A stretch of 14,038 nt of DNA from Lachnospiraceae bacterium UBA6998 (GCA_002448395.1 DJXS01000009.1:1-14038); one strand, 5' to 3'; counted from the stretch's first letter, positions 1-7,244 are shown. Program-made: numbers and translations. The notes: generated from the letters alone by a model not told the origin.

Positions 1-33
1 AAGGCGTCCGTCAAGGATGATTTTGTGGTCTGA
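1..33 (+). CDS. C-terminal fragment of an upstream gene (uncertain)
   Basis: Frame 1 is open from the window edge and reads KASVKDDFVV before a TGA at 31-33, 23 bases before the next start codon. The position, just ahead of a gene on the same strand, fits the tail of a preceding gene in the same operon. Ten residues are too few to recognise a family. Frame 2 is also open here and runs on into the next gene, so the assignment rests mainly on spacing. Confidence 0.35.
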   Translation, partial: KASVKDDFVV

Positions 34-56
34 ACAGGACAGCGGGGGTAATAATA

Positions 57-833
57 ATGAAGAAAGTATTCGCAAGTGATTTCGACGGCACGCTGTATTT
101 TTATAAAGCGGAAGATGACCGCAAACTGCCCGCGGAGAACGTGGAGAAGATCCGCGAGTACCAGAAGGCGGGTCACCTTTTCGGCCTTTGCACCGGCAGA
201 CAGGTGGGAGGCCTGACACCCTTCATCACAGGATTTGTGGAGCCTGATTTCTACATCACCAGCAGCGGTGCGAACATCGTCGACAAGGATCTTAAGGAAA
301 TCAGAAAACGCGGTGTCGATCCCGAAGTGGCTCAGGAGATCCTGGACAAGTACGGAATTGAGAATTACAGATTCACTCTGGATGTGGAAGGCGACATCTG
401 CGTGTTCGCACCGATGGACTATCCGGGCAAGTATTATGTGGTAAAGAGCGTTGCAGACTGCCCCAAGGGACTGATCCATCAGGTCAGCATCCATACGGAG
501 AGCCTGGACGAGGCTGAGAGAATGGCAGCAGAGATCAATGAGATCTGGGGCGACAGCGTAAATGCTTTCCAGAATGTCATTGAGATCGACATCGCGCCCA
601 AGGGCTGCTCCAAGGGCAAGGGTGTGGAGTTCCTTCGCGAGTATATGAGAGAGACTTACGGAGAGATCAAACTTTACGGAATTGGCGATTCCATCAACGA
701 TCTGCCCCTCCTTGAGGCTTCCGACATATCCTATACTTTCCCCTATGCTCCGGAGATCGTACAGAAGAAGGCGACCAAGGTGGTGGAGACTATCGTTGAC
801 GCGCTTGAAGACAGCATGAAAGATGAAGTCTGA
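57..833 (+). CDS. HAD-superfamily hydrolase, Cof/type IIB phosphatase
   Basis: Cytoplasmic 258-residue protein with all four haloacid-dehalogenase motifs: motif I SDFDGTLY (nucleophile D8, acid/base D10), motif II around T46 in LCTGR, a motif III lysine near K186/K188, and motif IV GDSINDLPLLE with Mg2+-binding D211 and D215. The long cap between about residues 85 and 180 and the total length match the Cof/IIB subgroup. Members dephosphorylate sugar phosphates, flavin or pyridoxal phosphates; nothing here fixes the substrate. The start at 57 is preceded by a G-rich Shine-Dalgarno (AGCGGGGG, 42-48). It may share a transcript with whatever lies upstream. No clear terminator follows, but a separate promoter candidate precedes the next gene. 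Family assignment is secure; substrate unknown. Confidence 0.93.
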   Translation: MKKVFASDFDGTLYFYKAEDDRKLPAENVEKIREYQKAGHLFGLCTGRQVGGLTPFITGFVEPDFYITSSGANIVDKDLKEIRKRGVDPEVAQEILDKYGIENYRFTLDVEGDICVFAPMDYPGKYYVVKSVADCPKGLIHQVSIHTESLDEAERMAAEINEIWGDSVNAFQNVIEIDIAPKGCSKGKGVEFLREYMRETYGEIKLYGIGDSINDLPLLEASDISYTFPYAPEIVQKKATKVVETIVDALEDSMKDEV

Positions 834-883
834 TTTTTGACACCTTTGTTTCATTTTTGTACAATCTCAGGCTGTATGACCGC

Positions 884-916
884 TTGATTTGGACTCAATT
901 TGGAATATACTAAAAT
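884..916 (+). promoter_or_regulatory. Sigma-A-type promoter candidate for the repeat-protein gene
   Basis: Two overlapping readings are possible in this AT-rich gap: TTGATT (884-889), 16 bases, TATACT (906-911); or TTGGAC (889-894), 16 bases, TAAAAT (911-916). Each matches the consensus at about nine of twelve positions. Either gives a short 5' leader before the ATG at 953. Confidence 0.5.
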
Positions 917-937
917 ATAGTACTACATAGCTTTAGT
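909..937. promoter_or_regulatory. Inverted repeat overlapping the -10 region
   Basis: ACTAAA (909-914) and TTTAGT (932-937) are perfect complements. A second short pair, TAT (916-918) with ATA (927-929), lies inside, and the AGTACT palindrome sits near the middle. The dyad covers the candidate -10 element and reaches almost to the Shine-Dalgarno, so it could be an operator or a 5' mRNA hairpin. AT-rich sequence makes chance dyads common. Confidence 0.28.
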
Positions 938-952
938 CGGAGGGGAACTACT

Positions 953-1402
953 ATGGCAACGATGAAAGAAATGAAAAAGAGGCTTACAGATGCGGCCAGT
1001 ATCGGCAGGATCAATATCAGCAGAGCCGGTAATGACAAGATCACGATCGATCTCAACGGAGACGGAGAGCCGGAAGCAGCCCTGATCGATACGAATGGAA
1101 CCGGGGCGCCCGACCTTCTGGCAGTGGATCTGACCGGTGATCACAAGTTTAACCTTTATCTGGACGATACGGATGAAAACAAATTTCCCGATGTTATGTA
1201 CATTGACAAGAAGGGGGATGGCAATATCCAGCTTCTGAGCATCGGCGAAGAGATAAAAGACAGGCTTCACAAGCAGCTGGTGGAGATATTTGCTGTTCTG
1301 ACCGACGATGAAACCCCTTTAGAGGAGCTCGATAAGGCGCTTCGTGATCTTGTTGACGCAGTCAAAGAGTTACAGGCGAGAGCTGTCAGAAAGAAGGATT
1401 GA
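953..1402 (+). CDS. Hypothetical protein with five 13-residue Asp/Gly-rich repeats
   Basis: 149 residues, family not recognised. Residues 33-97 form five tandem units of exactly 13 residues, starting at D33, D46, D59, D72 and D85. They have the form D-x-[N/T/D/K]-G-[D/T]-G-x-x-[D/N] followed by four mostly hydrophobic residues (AALI, LLAV, LYLD, VMYI, LLSI). The acidic loops resemble Ca2+-binding loops of dockerins, thrombospondin type-3 repeats and FG-GAP/VCBS repeats, and the hydrophobic tetrads look like short beta strands, so a small solenoid is plausible. Residues 98-149 are charged and probably helical (LEELDKALRDLVDAVKEL). There is no signal peptide, lipobox or membrane segment, so the protein is predicted cytoplasmic, which is unusual for this kind of loop. 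The start is supported by GGAGGGG at 939-945. It has its own promoter candidate and terminator, so it is probably monocistronic. Function unknown. Confidence 0.85.
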   Translation: MATMKEMKKRLTDAASIGRINISRAGNDKITIDLNGDGEPEAALIDTNGTGAPDLLAVDLTGDHKFNLYLDDTDENKFPDVMYIDKKGDGNIQLLSIGEEIKDRLHKQLVEIFAVLTDDETPLEELDKALRDLVDAVKELQARAVRKKD

Positions 1403-1415
1403 AACTGACTTTGAG

Positions 1416-1445
1416 AAGACCGTCACTTCGGTGACGGTCTTTTTT
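1416..1445 (+). terminator. Intrinsic terminator after the repeat-protein gene
   Basis: A perfect 11-bp stem (1416-1426 with 1431-1441) is closed by a stable TTCG tetraloop and followed by a T tract to 1445, starting 14 bases after the stop codon. This is a textbook Rho-independent terminator. Confidence 0.95.
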
Positions 1446-1471
1446 GTTGCCCGTTTTGCCGTATATTCTGT

Positions 1472-1500
1472 TAGACTTTCATCCTATGATGTGGTAAAGT
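1472..1500 (+). promoter_or_regulatory. Weak promoter candidate for the symporter transcript
   Basis: TAGACT (1472-1477), a 17-base spacer and TAAAGT (1495-1500), each matching four of six consensus bases. It lies after the preceding terminator and would start RNA near 1507, just ahead of the structured leader. It is supported mostly by position. Confidence 0.35.
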
Positions 1501-1506
1501 TGTACC

Positions 1507-1628
1507 TAGTGAAATTTACGTGCTGAAGTGAGGCGGCTGCGAGGGGACAGGCTGCGTCTGTAAGTGGATGCAGCTGGGAAATGATCCCGCCGATGAAAGC
1601 GCCGGCTCTGGCAAGGAAGGGGAAAACT
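1507..1628 (+). promoter_or_regulatory. Structured 5' leader of the symporter mRNA, possible riboswitch
   Basis: The leader is GC-rich and full of pairing. There is an 8-bp hairpin (1551-1558 with 1567-1574, one G-U pair), a 4-bp hairpin (1576-1579 with 1585-1588), and a 3-bp hairpin (1601-1603 with 1610-1612). A 5-bp long-range helix, GGCGG (1532-1536) with CCGCC (1587-1591), encloses the first hairpin and competes with the second. GGCG can also pair with CGCC at 1600-1603. The Shine-Dalgarno (AAGGAAGGGG, 1613-1622) follows at once and could be masked by the TCCC at 1585-1588. There is no T run, so any control would act on translation. The same bases are also open as an in-frame extension of the symporter, which was rejected. 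I could not match it with confidence to a known riboswitch. Because the gene is Na+-coupled, the Na+-I (DUF1646) class is one to test. Confidence 0.45.
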
Positions 1629-3020
1629 ATGTTTGCACAATTGGTAAGCACCATTGACAGTTTCTTGTGGGGATGGCCGTTGATCATCCTTCTGTTCGGA
1701 ACGCATATCTTTATGACGATCCGCACAGGCTTTATCCAGAAGGATATCTTTAAGGCCATTAAAATGTCCGTGACAGCAGATGAGGACTCCGAGGGAGATG
1801 TCTCCCAGTTCGGCGCTCTGACGACTGCATTGTCTTCGACGATCGGTACCGGCAATATCATCGGTGTCGGCACGGCGATCGCGATGGGCGGACCCGGATC
1901 TGTTTTCTGGATGTGGATGACCGGTATCTTCGGTATTGCGACTAAGTATGCTGAGACCCTGATCGGTGTTAAATACAGAGTAAAGAGTGAGAACGGCACA
2001 ATGATCGGCGGCGCTATGTACGCGTTGGACTGCGGCCTTAACGCCAAGTGGGCGGGCATTCTGTTCTCAAGCCTTGCGGCGCTGTGCGCCTTCGGTATCG
2101 GATGTACGGTGCAGGCTAACGCAGTCGTAGCCAATATTACGACTAACTTTAAGATCAATCCCGTCGTCGTAGCAGTGATCCTGAGTATCATTGTCGCGCT
2201 GGTCATCATCGGCGGAATCCAGTCGATCACAAGAGTTTCAGAGAAACTGGTGCCTTTTATGGCAGCATTTTATGTGATCGGATGCCTGATCATTCTGATC
2301 ATGAACGCGGACGTTCTGGGACAGGCGATCGGCGTTATCGTTTCTTCCGCATTTACAGCGAAGGCTGTCGGCGGCGGTTTCGTGGGAAGCACGATCGCAA
2401 CCGCATGTCGTTATGGTTTCGCCCGCGGACTTTTCTCCAATGAGTCCGGTATGGGTTCTGCTCCTCTGGTAGCATCTGCCGCGCAGACCCGCAACCCCAA
2501 GAAGCAGGCGCTGGTTTCCATGACCGGTACTTTCTGGGATACTGTTGTTATCTGCCTTATGACAGGTCTTGTTCTGGTTTCCAGTATCATCAAGCACCCC
2601 AGCATCGACGGTCTTTCCGGAAACGGAAGTGAGCTGACGAGTCTGGCTTTTGGCATGATCCCTTACATCGGCGTTCCGATCCTGGTAGTCGGCCTGATCA
2701 CATTCGCGTTCTCCACGATCCTCGGATGGTATTACTACGGCGAGAGATGCGCGGTCTATCTGTTCGGCGAGAAGGTCATCATGCTCTACAAGATCCTCTG
2801 GGTAATCGGCATCTTTGTCGGTTCCCTGGTCGAACTGAACCTGATCTGGGATCTGGCGGACCTGCTCAACGGCCTGATGGCGATCCCGAATATTTTCGCC
2901 GTACTGCTCCTTAGCAATGTCATTGCGGCAGAGACGAAGAGGTACAGCGGGGAGCATATCAACGACAAGGATGAGACAGAGATTCCTGTACTTAAAAACG
3001 CCAACAAAGGTGTGTTATAA
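1629..3020 (+). CDS. Na+:alanine/glycine symporter, AGCS family
   Basis: Integral membrane carrier that brings alanine, glycine or a similar small amino acid into the cell with Na+. With the start at 1629 it has 463 residues, close to the family norm, and about ten to eleven hydrophobic spans. Family hallmarks are visible: the ALSSTIGTGNIIG stretch (residues 67-79), GGPG at 87-90, and NESGMGSAP (271-278) followed by the conserved AQTRNP. The frame is open back to 1581, but the ATG at 1629 sits seven bases after AAGGAAGGGG and begins MFAQLVSTIDSFLWG, which is normal for the family. The 16 upstream residues are rich in Pro, Lys and Ala and overlap the structured leader. The last 25 residues form a short charged tail. 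Exact substrate is not determined. It is probably transcribed alone behind its own leader. Confidence 0.95.
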   Translation: MFAQLVSTIDSFLWGWPLIILLFGTHIFMTIRTGFIQKDIFKAIKMSVTADEDSEGDVSQFGALTTALSSTIGTGNIIGVGTAIAMGGPGSVFWMWMTGIFGIATKYAETLIGVKYRVKSENGTMIGGAMYALDCGLNAKWAGILFSSLAALCAFGIGCTVQANAVVANITTNFKINPVVVAVILSIIVALVIIGGIQSITRVSEKLVPFMAAFYVIGCLIILIMNADVLGQAIGVIVSSAFTAKAVGGGFVGSTIATACRYGFARGLFSNESGMGSAPLVASAAQTRNPKKQALVSMTGTFWDTVVICLMTGLVLVSSIIKHPSIDGLSGNGSELTSLAFGMIPYIGVPILVVGLITFAFSTILGWYYYGERCAVYLFGEKVIMLYKILWVIGIFVGSLVELNLIWDLADLLNGLMAIPNIFAVLLLSNVIAAETKRYSGEHINDKDETEIPVLKNANKGVL

Positions 3021-3038
3021 TGTAAATGGCCATCGGGT

Positions 3039-3057
3039 CCGAATGCAGAGCATTCGG
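3039..3057. repeat. Perfect hairpin after the symporter gene
   Basis: CCGAATGC (3039-3046), loop AGA, GCATTCGG (3050-3057): an 8-bp perfect stem starting 18 bases after the symporter stop. No T run follows on either strand, so it is not a standard intrinsic terminator. It may protect the mRNA 3' end or belong to the leader of the next gene. Confidence 0.55.
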
Positions 3058-3079
3058 GAAGCATGGTGTTGAACATCGG

Positions 3080-3112
3080 AAAAAAGCGCTGCGGATGCTA
3101 TCTGCAGCGCTT
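3080..3112 (-). terminator. Terminator-type hairpin reading on the minus strand
   Basis: AAGCGCTGC (3084-3092) and GCAGCGCTT (3104-3112) are perfect complements. A G-U pair and GAT/ATC extend the stem to 13 bp around a GCT loop. The A tract at 3080-3085 becomes a six-T tail on the minus strand, giving a strong intrinsic terminator in that direction. On the plus strand the hairpin is followed by TTATCTGG, a poor T tract, so plus-strand termination is probably weak. No minus-strand gene lies close by to be terminated. It sits 40 bases before the nitroreductase start. Confidence 0.65.
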
Positions 3113-3152
3113 ATCTGGATTTAGGGATATACTTGGAGGAAGTCAAAATAGT

Positions 3153-3689
3153 ATGAACGGCGAAGGTTTACTGAAGATCATGCAGAAGAGGCGCAGTGTG
3201 CGCAGTTACAATGGCGACGCGGTACCGATGGAGAAACTGAACCTGATCCTGCAGGCCGGCATGATGGCTCCGTCGGGCAGGGCGATCCGCCCATGGGAGC
3301 TTATCGTGATCAGGGACAAGCAGAAGCTGATCGGCCTTTCCAGCTGCAGAATGGGCGGCGCGGCGAGAATGCTGGCGGGCGCTGACCTCGCGATCGCGGT
3401 GGTGGGAGATGAGGAGAAATCCGACGTCTGGACGGAAGACTGCTGCGTCGTTATGGAGAACATGCACCTGATGGCCAGCGCCCTGGGCGTCGGCAGCTGC
3501 TGGATCCAGTGCCGCGAGAGAATGGCTATGGACGGTGAGACTGCGGAGGAGTACGCCCGCACTATTTTGCAATTCCCCGCGGAGTGCAGGCTGGAGGCGA
3601 TCCTGTCCCTGGGCATGCCTGAAGAGGACTGGCCGGAGACGCCCCTGGAGTCGCTTCCCTTTGAAAAGATCCATATCAACAAGTACTAA
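3153..3689 (+). CDS. Nitroreductase-family FMN-dependent oxidoreductase
   Basis: A 178-residue cytoplasmic flavoprotein of the nitroreductase family, which reduces nitroaromatics, quinones, enones or similar compounds with NAD(P)H; the true substrate cannot be read from sequence. Visible marks are the N-terminal FMN-phosphate site RRSVRSY (13-19), APSGRAIRPWEL (39-50) where the family usually has S-x-x-N-x-Q/R-P-W, the central helix with ALGVGSCWIQ (110-119), and LSLGMPEE near the C-terminus. The frame is open from 3063, but the ATG at 3153 has GGAGGA at 3135-3140 and begins just ahead of the conserved motif. The upstream part overlaps the hairpin at 3084-3112. The length is at the short end of the family. 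The stop is 16 bases before the ABC exporter start, so the two are probably co-transcribed. Confidence 0.9.
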   Translation: MNGEGLLKIMQKRRSVRSYNGDAVPMEKLNLILQAGMMAPSGRAIRPWELIVIRDKQKLIGLSSCRMGGAARMLAGADLAIAVVGDEEKSDVWTEDCCVVMENMHLMASALGVGSCWIQCRERMAMDGETAEEYARTILQFPAECRLEAILSLGMPEEDWPETPLESLPFEKIHINKY

Positions 3690-3705
3690 TTAGAGGAGGT
3701 GCGCT

Positions 3706-5727
3706 ATGCCCCCTGGAGGCCACGGAATGGGCTTCGGCCCCGGAAGCAGAAACTTTATGTCCGAGGAAGAGAAGAAGAATCTCCCGCAGGTGACGCCGGA
3801 GCTTCTTAAGCGCGTCTTTTCTTACCTGACGCCCTACTGGAAGCAGCTCGCGCTGACGCTTCTGTGCATCGTCTTCTCCTCGATCATGTCGCTGATGCCC
3901 TCGGTCCTCACCGGTAAGATCATCGACGAGGGCCTGATCGGCAGGGATTTCAATAAACTGATCATGTACATTGTGCTGTCTCTGGCAGTGACAGCCGGCG
4001 CGAACCTGATCGGCGTGGCGGAGAGTTACCTCAACACCTGGATCGCCCAGCACATCACTTTCGACATGCGCAATCAGATGTACAGTCATCTGCAGAGCAT
4101 GTCCCAGCGGTTCTTTACGTCCAACAACCAGGGCGATATCATCACGCGTATGACAAGCGACATCGACGGTGTCAAAACAGTGATTTCCGGTACCTTCACC
4201 AGCATCCTGTCCAATTCGATCACATTGATCGTGGCGCTGGTTGCTATGTACCAGAAGAACTGGATCCTGGCGACGGTGGGCATCATTATCGTTCCACTGT
4301 TTACGATCCCCACCAGGAAAGCCGGCCAGAAGCGCTGGAGCCTGACCCAGGAGGCCCAGGCCTGCAACGACGAGATCAACGGAATCCTCGGCGAGACGAT
4401 GTCTGTGAGCGGACAGACGCTGGTGAAGCTCTTCTGTAAAGAAGAGTATGAATACGACCGCTACGAGAAGGCGAACCGCCGCATGATCGAGCTCAATATC
4501 AAGGAGAGCATGGCGGGACGCTGGTTCCGGGTCATCCTTACTACGATCACAAGCGTCGGACCGATGCTCCTGTACCTGGTGGGCGGTATTCTGATGCTGC
4601 GCTATGATTCTGATCTGACAGTCGGTGATATCACGGTTCTCGTAGCACTTCTCGGAAGAATGTACGGACCGGTGAACTCCCTTCTCAATATCCAGGTCGA
4701 CTGGATGCGCTCCATGGCTATGTTCTCGAGGATCTTTGAATATTTTGACATGCCTGTGGAGATTCAGAACGCGCCCGACGCGATCACTCCGGATCACGCA
4801 GAAGGAAATGTGGAGTTCAAACATGTGAATTTCCACTACGAGCCCTCCAGGCAGATCCTCAAAGACGTGACTTTCAAGCTGGATACCGGGCACAGTATTG
4901 CTATTGTGGGTCCTTCGGGTTCAGGCAAGAGCACACTGGTTAACCTGATCCCGCGCCTGTACGACGCGGTAAGCGGAGAAGTGCTCTTCGACGGTATTAA
5001 TGTCAGGAAGCTCGATCTGACCTTCCTGCGCGGTAATATCGGCGTCGTGACGCAGGACACCTATCTGTTCAACGGGACGATCAGGGAAAACCTGCTTTAT
5101 GTAAAGCCTGAGGCCTCTGAAGCAGAACTGATCGACGCCTGCGAGCGGGCCAATATCTACGACTTTATTTCGAAGCAGCCGGACGGCCTTGATACAATGG
5201 TCGGTAACCGTGGGCTGAAGCTTTCAGGCGGTGAGAAGCAGAGGCTTTCCATCGCGCGTGTGCTGCTGCGGGATCCTGCGCTGCTGATCTTCGATGAGGC
5301 GACCTCGGCTCTTGACTCGATCTCCGAGCGCAAGATCCAGGACGCTATCGATCCGCTGGTATCCTCCAGAACCAGTATCCTGATCGCGCACAGGCTCTCC
5401 ACGATCCTGGCCGCTGATGAGATCCTGGTCATCAAGGACGGCGAGATCGCTGAGCGCGGCAAGCACAAGGATCTTGTCAAGGCAGGCGGCGTCTATACCG
5501 AGCTCTACGAGACGCAGTTCAAGGGCGCTATGGAGCCTGTAGAAGAGGAACCTGAGCCCGACGAGCCTATCGGATGGGATGGCGGAGGTTCCTACAGCGG
5601 CCCTCACAGGGTGCGCAGAAGAACTGCAGAGGAGCGCAAGAGCATAGAGGAAGATTTCCGGATCTACGGAGATTCCTATGAGGAATTCAGGGAAGAGATG
5701 ATGAGAGACAGCGAGAGAGGATACTGA
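3706..5727 (+). CDS. ABC exporter half-transporter (membrane domain fused to ATPase)
   Basis: A 673-residue MsbA/LmrA-type exporter subunit. It begins with a Gly/Met/Pro-rich segment (1-18), then a six-helix membrane domain (about 45-340) and a nucleotide-binding domain (about 370-605). The ATPase motifs are intact: Walker A GPSGSGKST (402-410), Q-loop Q450, signature LSGGEKQR (506-513), Walker B LLIFDEA (526-532, catalytic E531) and switch H562. Residues 606-673 are a highly charged, low-complexity tail (acidic, then Arg/Glu-rich) that the core family lacks. Many Firmicutes exporters of this form come as two adjacent genes; here there is one, so it may work as a homodimer or with a partner elsewhere. 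The cargo, perhaps a drug, lipid or peptide, is not evident. GAGGAGGT (3693-3700) gives a strong ribosome site. Co-transcription with the nitroreductase upstream, and perhaps MATE downstream, suggests a detoxification run. Confidence 0.94.
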   Translation: MPPGGHGMGFGPGSRNFMSEEEKKNLPQVTPELLKRVFSYLTPYWKQLALTLLCIVFSSIMSLMPSVLTGKIIDEGLIGRDFNKLIMYIVLSLAVTAGANLIGVAESYLNTWIAQHITFDMRNQMYSHLQSMSQRFFTSNNQGDIITRMTSDIDGVKTVISGTFTSILSNSITLIVALVAMYQKNWILATVGIIIVPLFTIPTRKAGQKRWSLTQEAQACNDEINGILGETMSVSGQTLVKLFCKEEYEYDRYEKANRRMIELNIKESMAGRWFRVILTTITSVGPMLLYLVGGILMLRYDSDLTVGDITVLVALLGRMYGPVNSLLNIQVDWMRSMAMFSRIFEYFDMPVEIQNAPDAITPDHAEGNVEFKHVNFHYEPSRQILKDVTFKLDTGHSIAIVGPSGSGKSTLVNLIPRLYDAVSGEVLFDGINVRKLDLTFLRGNIGVVTQDTYLFNGTIRENLLYVKPEASEAELIDACERANIYDFISKQPDGLDTMVGNRGLKLSGGEKQRLSIARVLLRDPALLIFDEATSALDSISERKIQDAIDPLVSSRTSILIAHRLSTILAADEILVIKDGEIAERGKHKDLVKAGGVYTELYETQFKGAMEPVEEEPEPDEPIGWDGGGSYSGPHRVRRRTAEERKSIEEDFRIYGDSYEEFREEMMRDSERGY

Positions 5728-5806
5728 GCGATTGGGAGCATGCCGCTGACCGGCGGACCTTGCAGTGGATCAGATACGGCGATGTTTTGACAGAACAGGA
5801 CAACAC

Positions 5807-7174
5807 ATGAACAGAGAGAACAGTAACAAGAGAACCTGGATCTTTGAAGAGGCGCCCATCGCGCAGGCTGTGTTTACGATGGCCATTCCGACCATTATCA
5901 CGCAGCTGATTAATATTGTCTATAATTTTGCTGACTCCTGGTATGTCGGCAGAACGGGGAGCGCGGCCATGATGGCGGCGCTTTCTGTGAGCCTTCCGAT
6001 CTTCATCATCATTCAGGCGCTCGCGAATCTGTTCGGAATTGGCGGAGCAAGCGCGATCTCCAGGGCGCTTGGGCGCAAAGAAGTGACGCGTGCTCGTAAG
6101 ATCTTCGCTTTCAGCCTCTACGGAGGCCTAATGGCAGCGATCATCTATGCAGCTGTGGTATTCTTTGCGCGGCCTCTGATGATCCCGCTGATCGGCGGAA
6201 GCGAGGATTCCTATCGATACATCTATGACTACATGTTCTGGACTATGGTGGTCGGCGCCATTCCGACGCTGGGAAATGCTTTATGCGGGCATTTGGTGCG
6301 CTCCATCGGCGCGGCGAAAGAGGCGGGATTCGGCCTTTCCATGGGCGGCATTCTGAACATTATTCTGGATCCGCTGTTTATGTTTGTTCTGCTTCCGCGA
6401 GGCATGGAAGTGACGGGTGCGGCAATCGCGACCTGCCTGTCCAATACGATAGCCCTCCTATATTTCCTGAACTACCTCTACAGACACCGCGATAACCCCG
6501 TATTTACCTTCTCTCCGGCCGATTTTACTATCGATGAGGGAATTCCGGGTGAGGTCTTTTCCATCGGCTCAGCGGCAGCCCTGCAGACTTCCCTTGCCAT
6601 GGTTTCCAATATCTTCGCCAACAAACTTGTTGCAGAGTACGGAAGTGCTGCAGTCGCCGGCATGGGCATCGCCAAAAAAGTGAATATGATCGCCTTCAAC
6701 ACTACTTTAGGTCTTACGCAGGGCGTTCTGCCGCTGATCGCCTACAACTACGGAGCAAAGAACTATAAGCGCATGCAGAAAACGATCCGGTTTACAGCAT
6801 CTGTGGCTCTTTGCTTCACGATCTGCTGCACAATCGTTTTCAGGCTGTTTGCGCGGCAGCTCATCACCTTCTTTATCAACGAGCCCGCCTCTGTTGAATT
6901 CGGAACCCGGTTCCTGAGTGTCCTTGCCTTCGCGGCGCCCCTGTGCGCTCTGTCCTATATGGCCAACACGATCTTCCAGGCGGCTGGAAAGCGGCGGTAT
7001 TCCTTTATTCTGTCGATCATGAGGAAGGGCGTTGTGGACATTTCGGCAATGTACGTTTTCAAGATGTTGATGGGGCTTTACGGCGTCAGTTGGGCAACAC
7101 CGTTTGCGGAGGTGACGTCGGTGGTGACGGCGGCGATTTTGTATCTGAGCTTTCGGAGGGAACTGGGGCTGTAA
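5807..7174 (+). CDS. MATE-family multidrug/cation exporter
   Basis: A 455-residue polytopic membrane protein with about twelve predicted helices in two similar halves, the size and layout of MATE (MatE) transporters. These export cationic drugs or metabolites in exchange for Na+ or H+. Characteristic stretches are the N-terminal MAIPTIITQLINIVYNFAD followed by WYVGRTG, LFGIGGASAISRALG, and the second-half VAGMGIAKKVNMIAFN and LGLTQGVLPLIAYNYGAKN. The overall look is of the MepA/DinF-like bacterial branch. A GTG at 5765 would add 14 residues, but the ATG at 5807 has an AGGA five to six bases upstream and begins MNRENSNKRTWIFEEAPI, more typical. The gene follows the ABC exporter by 79 bases with no terminator seen between them. 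Substrate and coupling ion are not determined. Confidence 0.93.
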   Translation: MNRENSNKRTWIFEEAPIAQAVFTMAIPTIITQLINIVYNFADSWYVGRTGSAAMMAALSVSLPIFIIIQALANLFGIGGASAISRALGRKEVTRARKIFAFSLYGGLMAAIIYAAVVFFARPLMIPLIGGSEDSYRYIYDYMFWTMVVGAIPTLGNALCGHLVRSIGAAKEAGFGLSMGGILNIILDPLFMFVLLPRGMEVTGAAIATCLSNTIALLYFLNYLYRHRDNPVFTFSPADFTIDEGIPGEVFSIGSAAALQTSLAMVSNIFANKLVAEYGSAAVAGMGIAKKVNMIAFNTTLGLTQGVLPLIAYNYGAKNYKRMQKTIRFTASVALCFTICCTIVFRLFARQLITFFINEPASVEFGTRFLSVLAFAAPLCALSYMANTIFQAAGKRRYSFILSIMRKGVVDISAMYVFKMLMGLYGVSWATPFAEVTSVVTAAILYLSFRRELGL

Positions 7175-7230
7175 AGAGGGACGATTTAGATGGTTGAGGA
7201 AGAAAAACGCCCAATGCCTCCGGGTAACAC

Positions 7231-7244
7231 CTCAATCCATTGAG
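7231..7244. promoter_or_regulatory. Small palindrome after the MATE gene
   Basis: CTCAAT-CC-ATTGAG is a perfect two-sided dyad of 6 bp, or as RNA a 5-bp stem with a TCCA loop. It overlaps the -35 candidate of the following gene, so it could be an operator. The T tract after it is too weak for a confident terminator call. Confidence 0.3.

Noticed and set aside
1581..1628. 16-residue N-terminal extension of the symporter
   Set aside because: The ATG at 1629 has the better Shine-Dalgarno and a typical family N-terminus, and the extension overlaps strong RNA pairing.
1507..1628. Classical glycine or lysine riboswitch upstream of the symporter
   Set aside because: The leader contains words such as CGCCGATGAAAG and CTCTGGCAAGG that faintly recall the glycine core, but the conserved core order and pairing could not be laid out. 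Kept only as an unclassified structured leader.
1484..2957. Minus-strand frames opposite the symporter leader and gene
   Set aside because: No ribosome site or family resemblance; the plus strand has the AGCS motifs throughout.
3676..4893. Long minus-strand open frame (405 codons) opposite the ABC exporter gene
   Set aside because: It is His/Asp/Arg-rich with no recognisable domain, lies wholly opposite a gene with intact conserved motifs, and reflects the GC-rich third positions of that gene.
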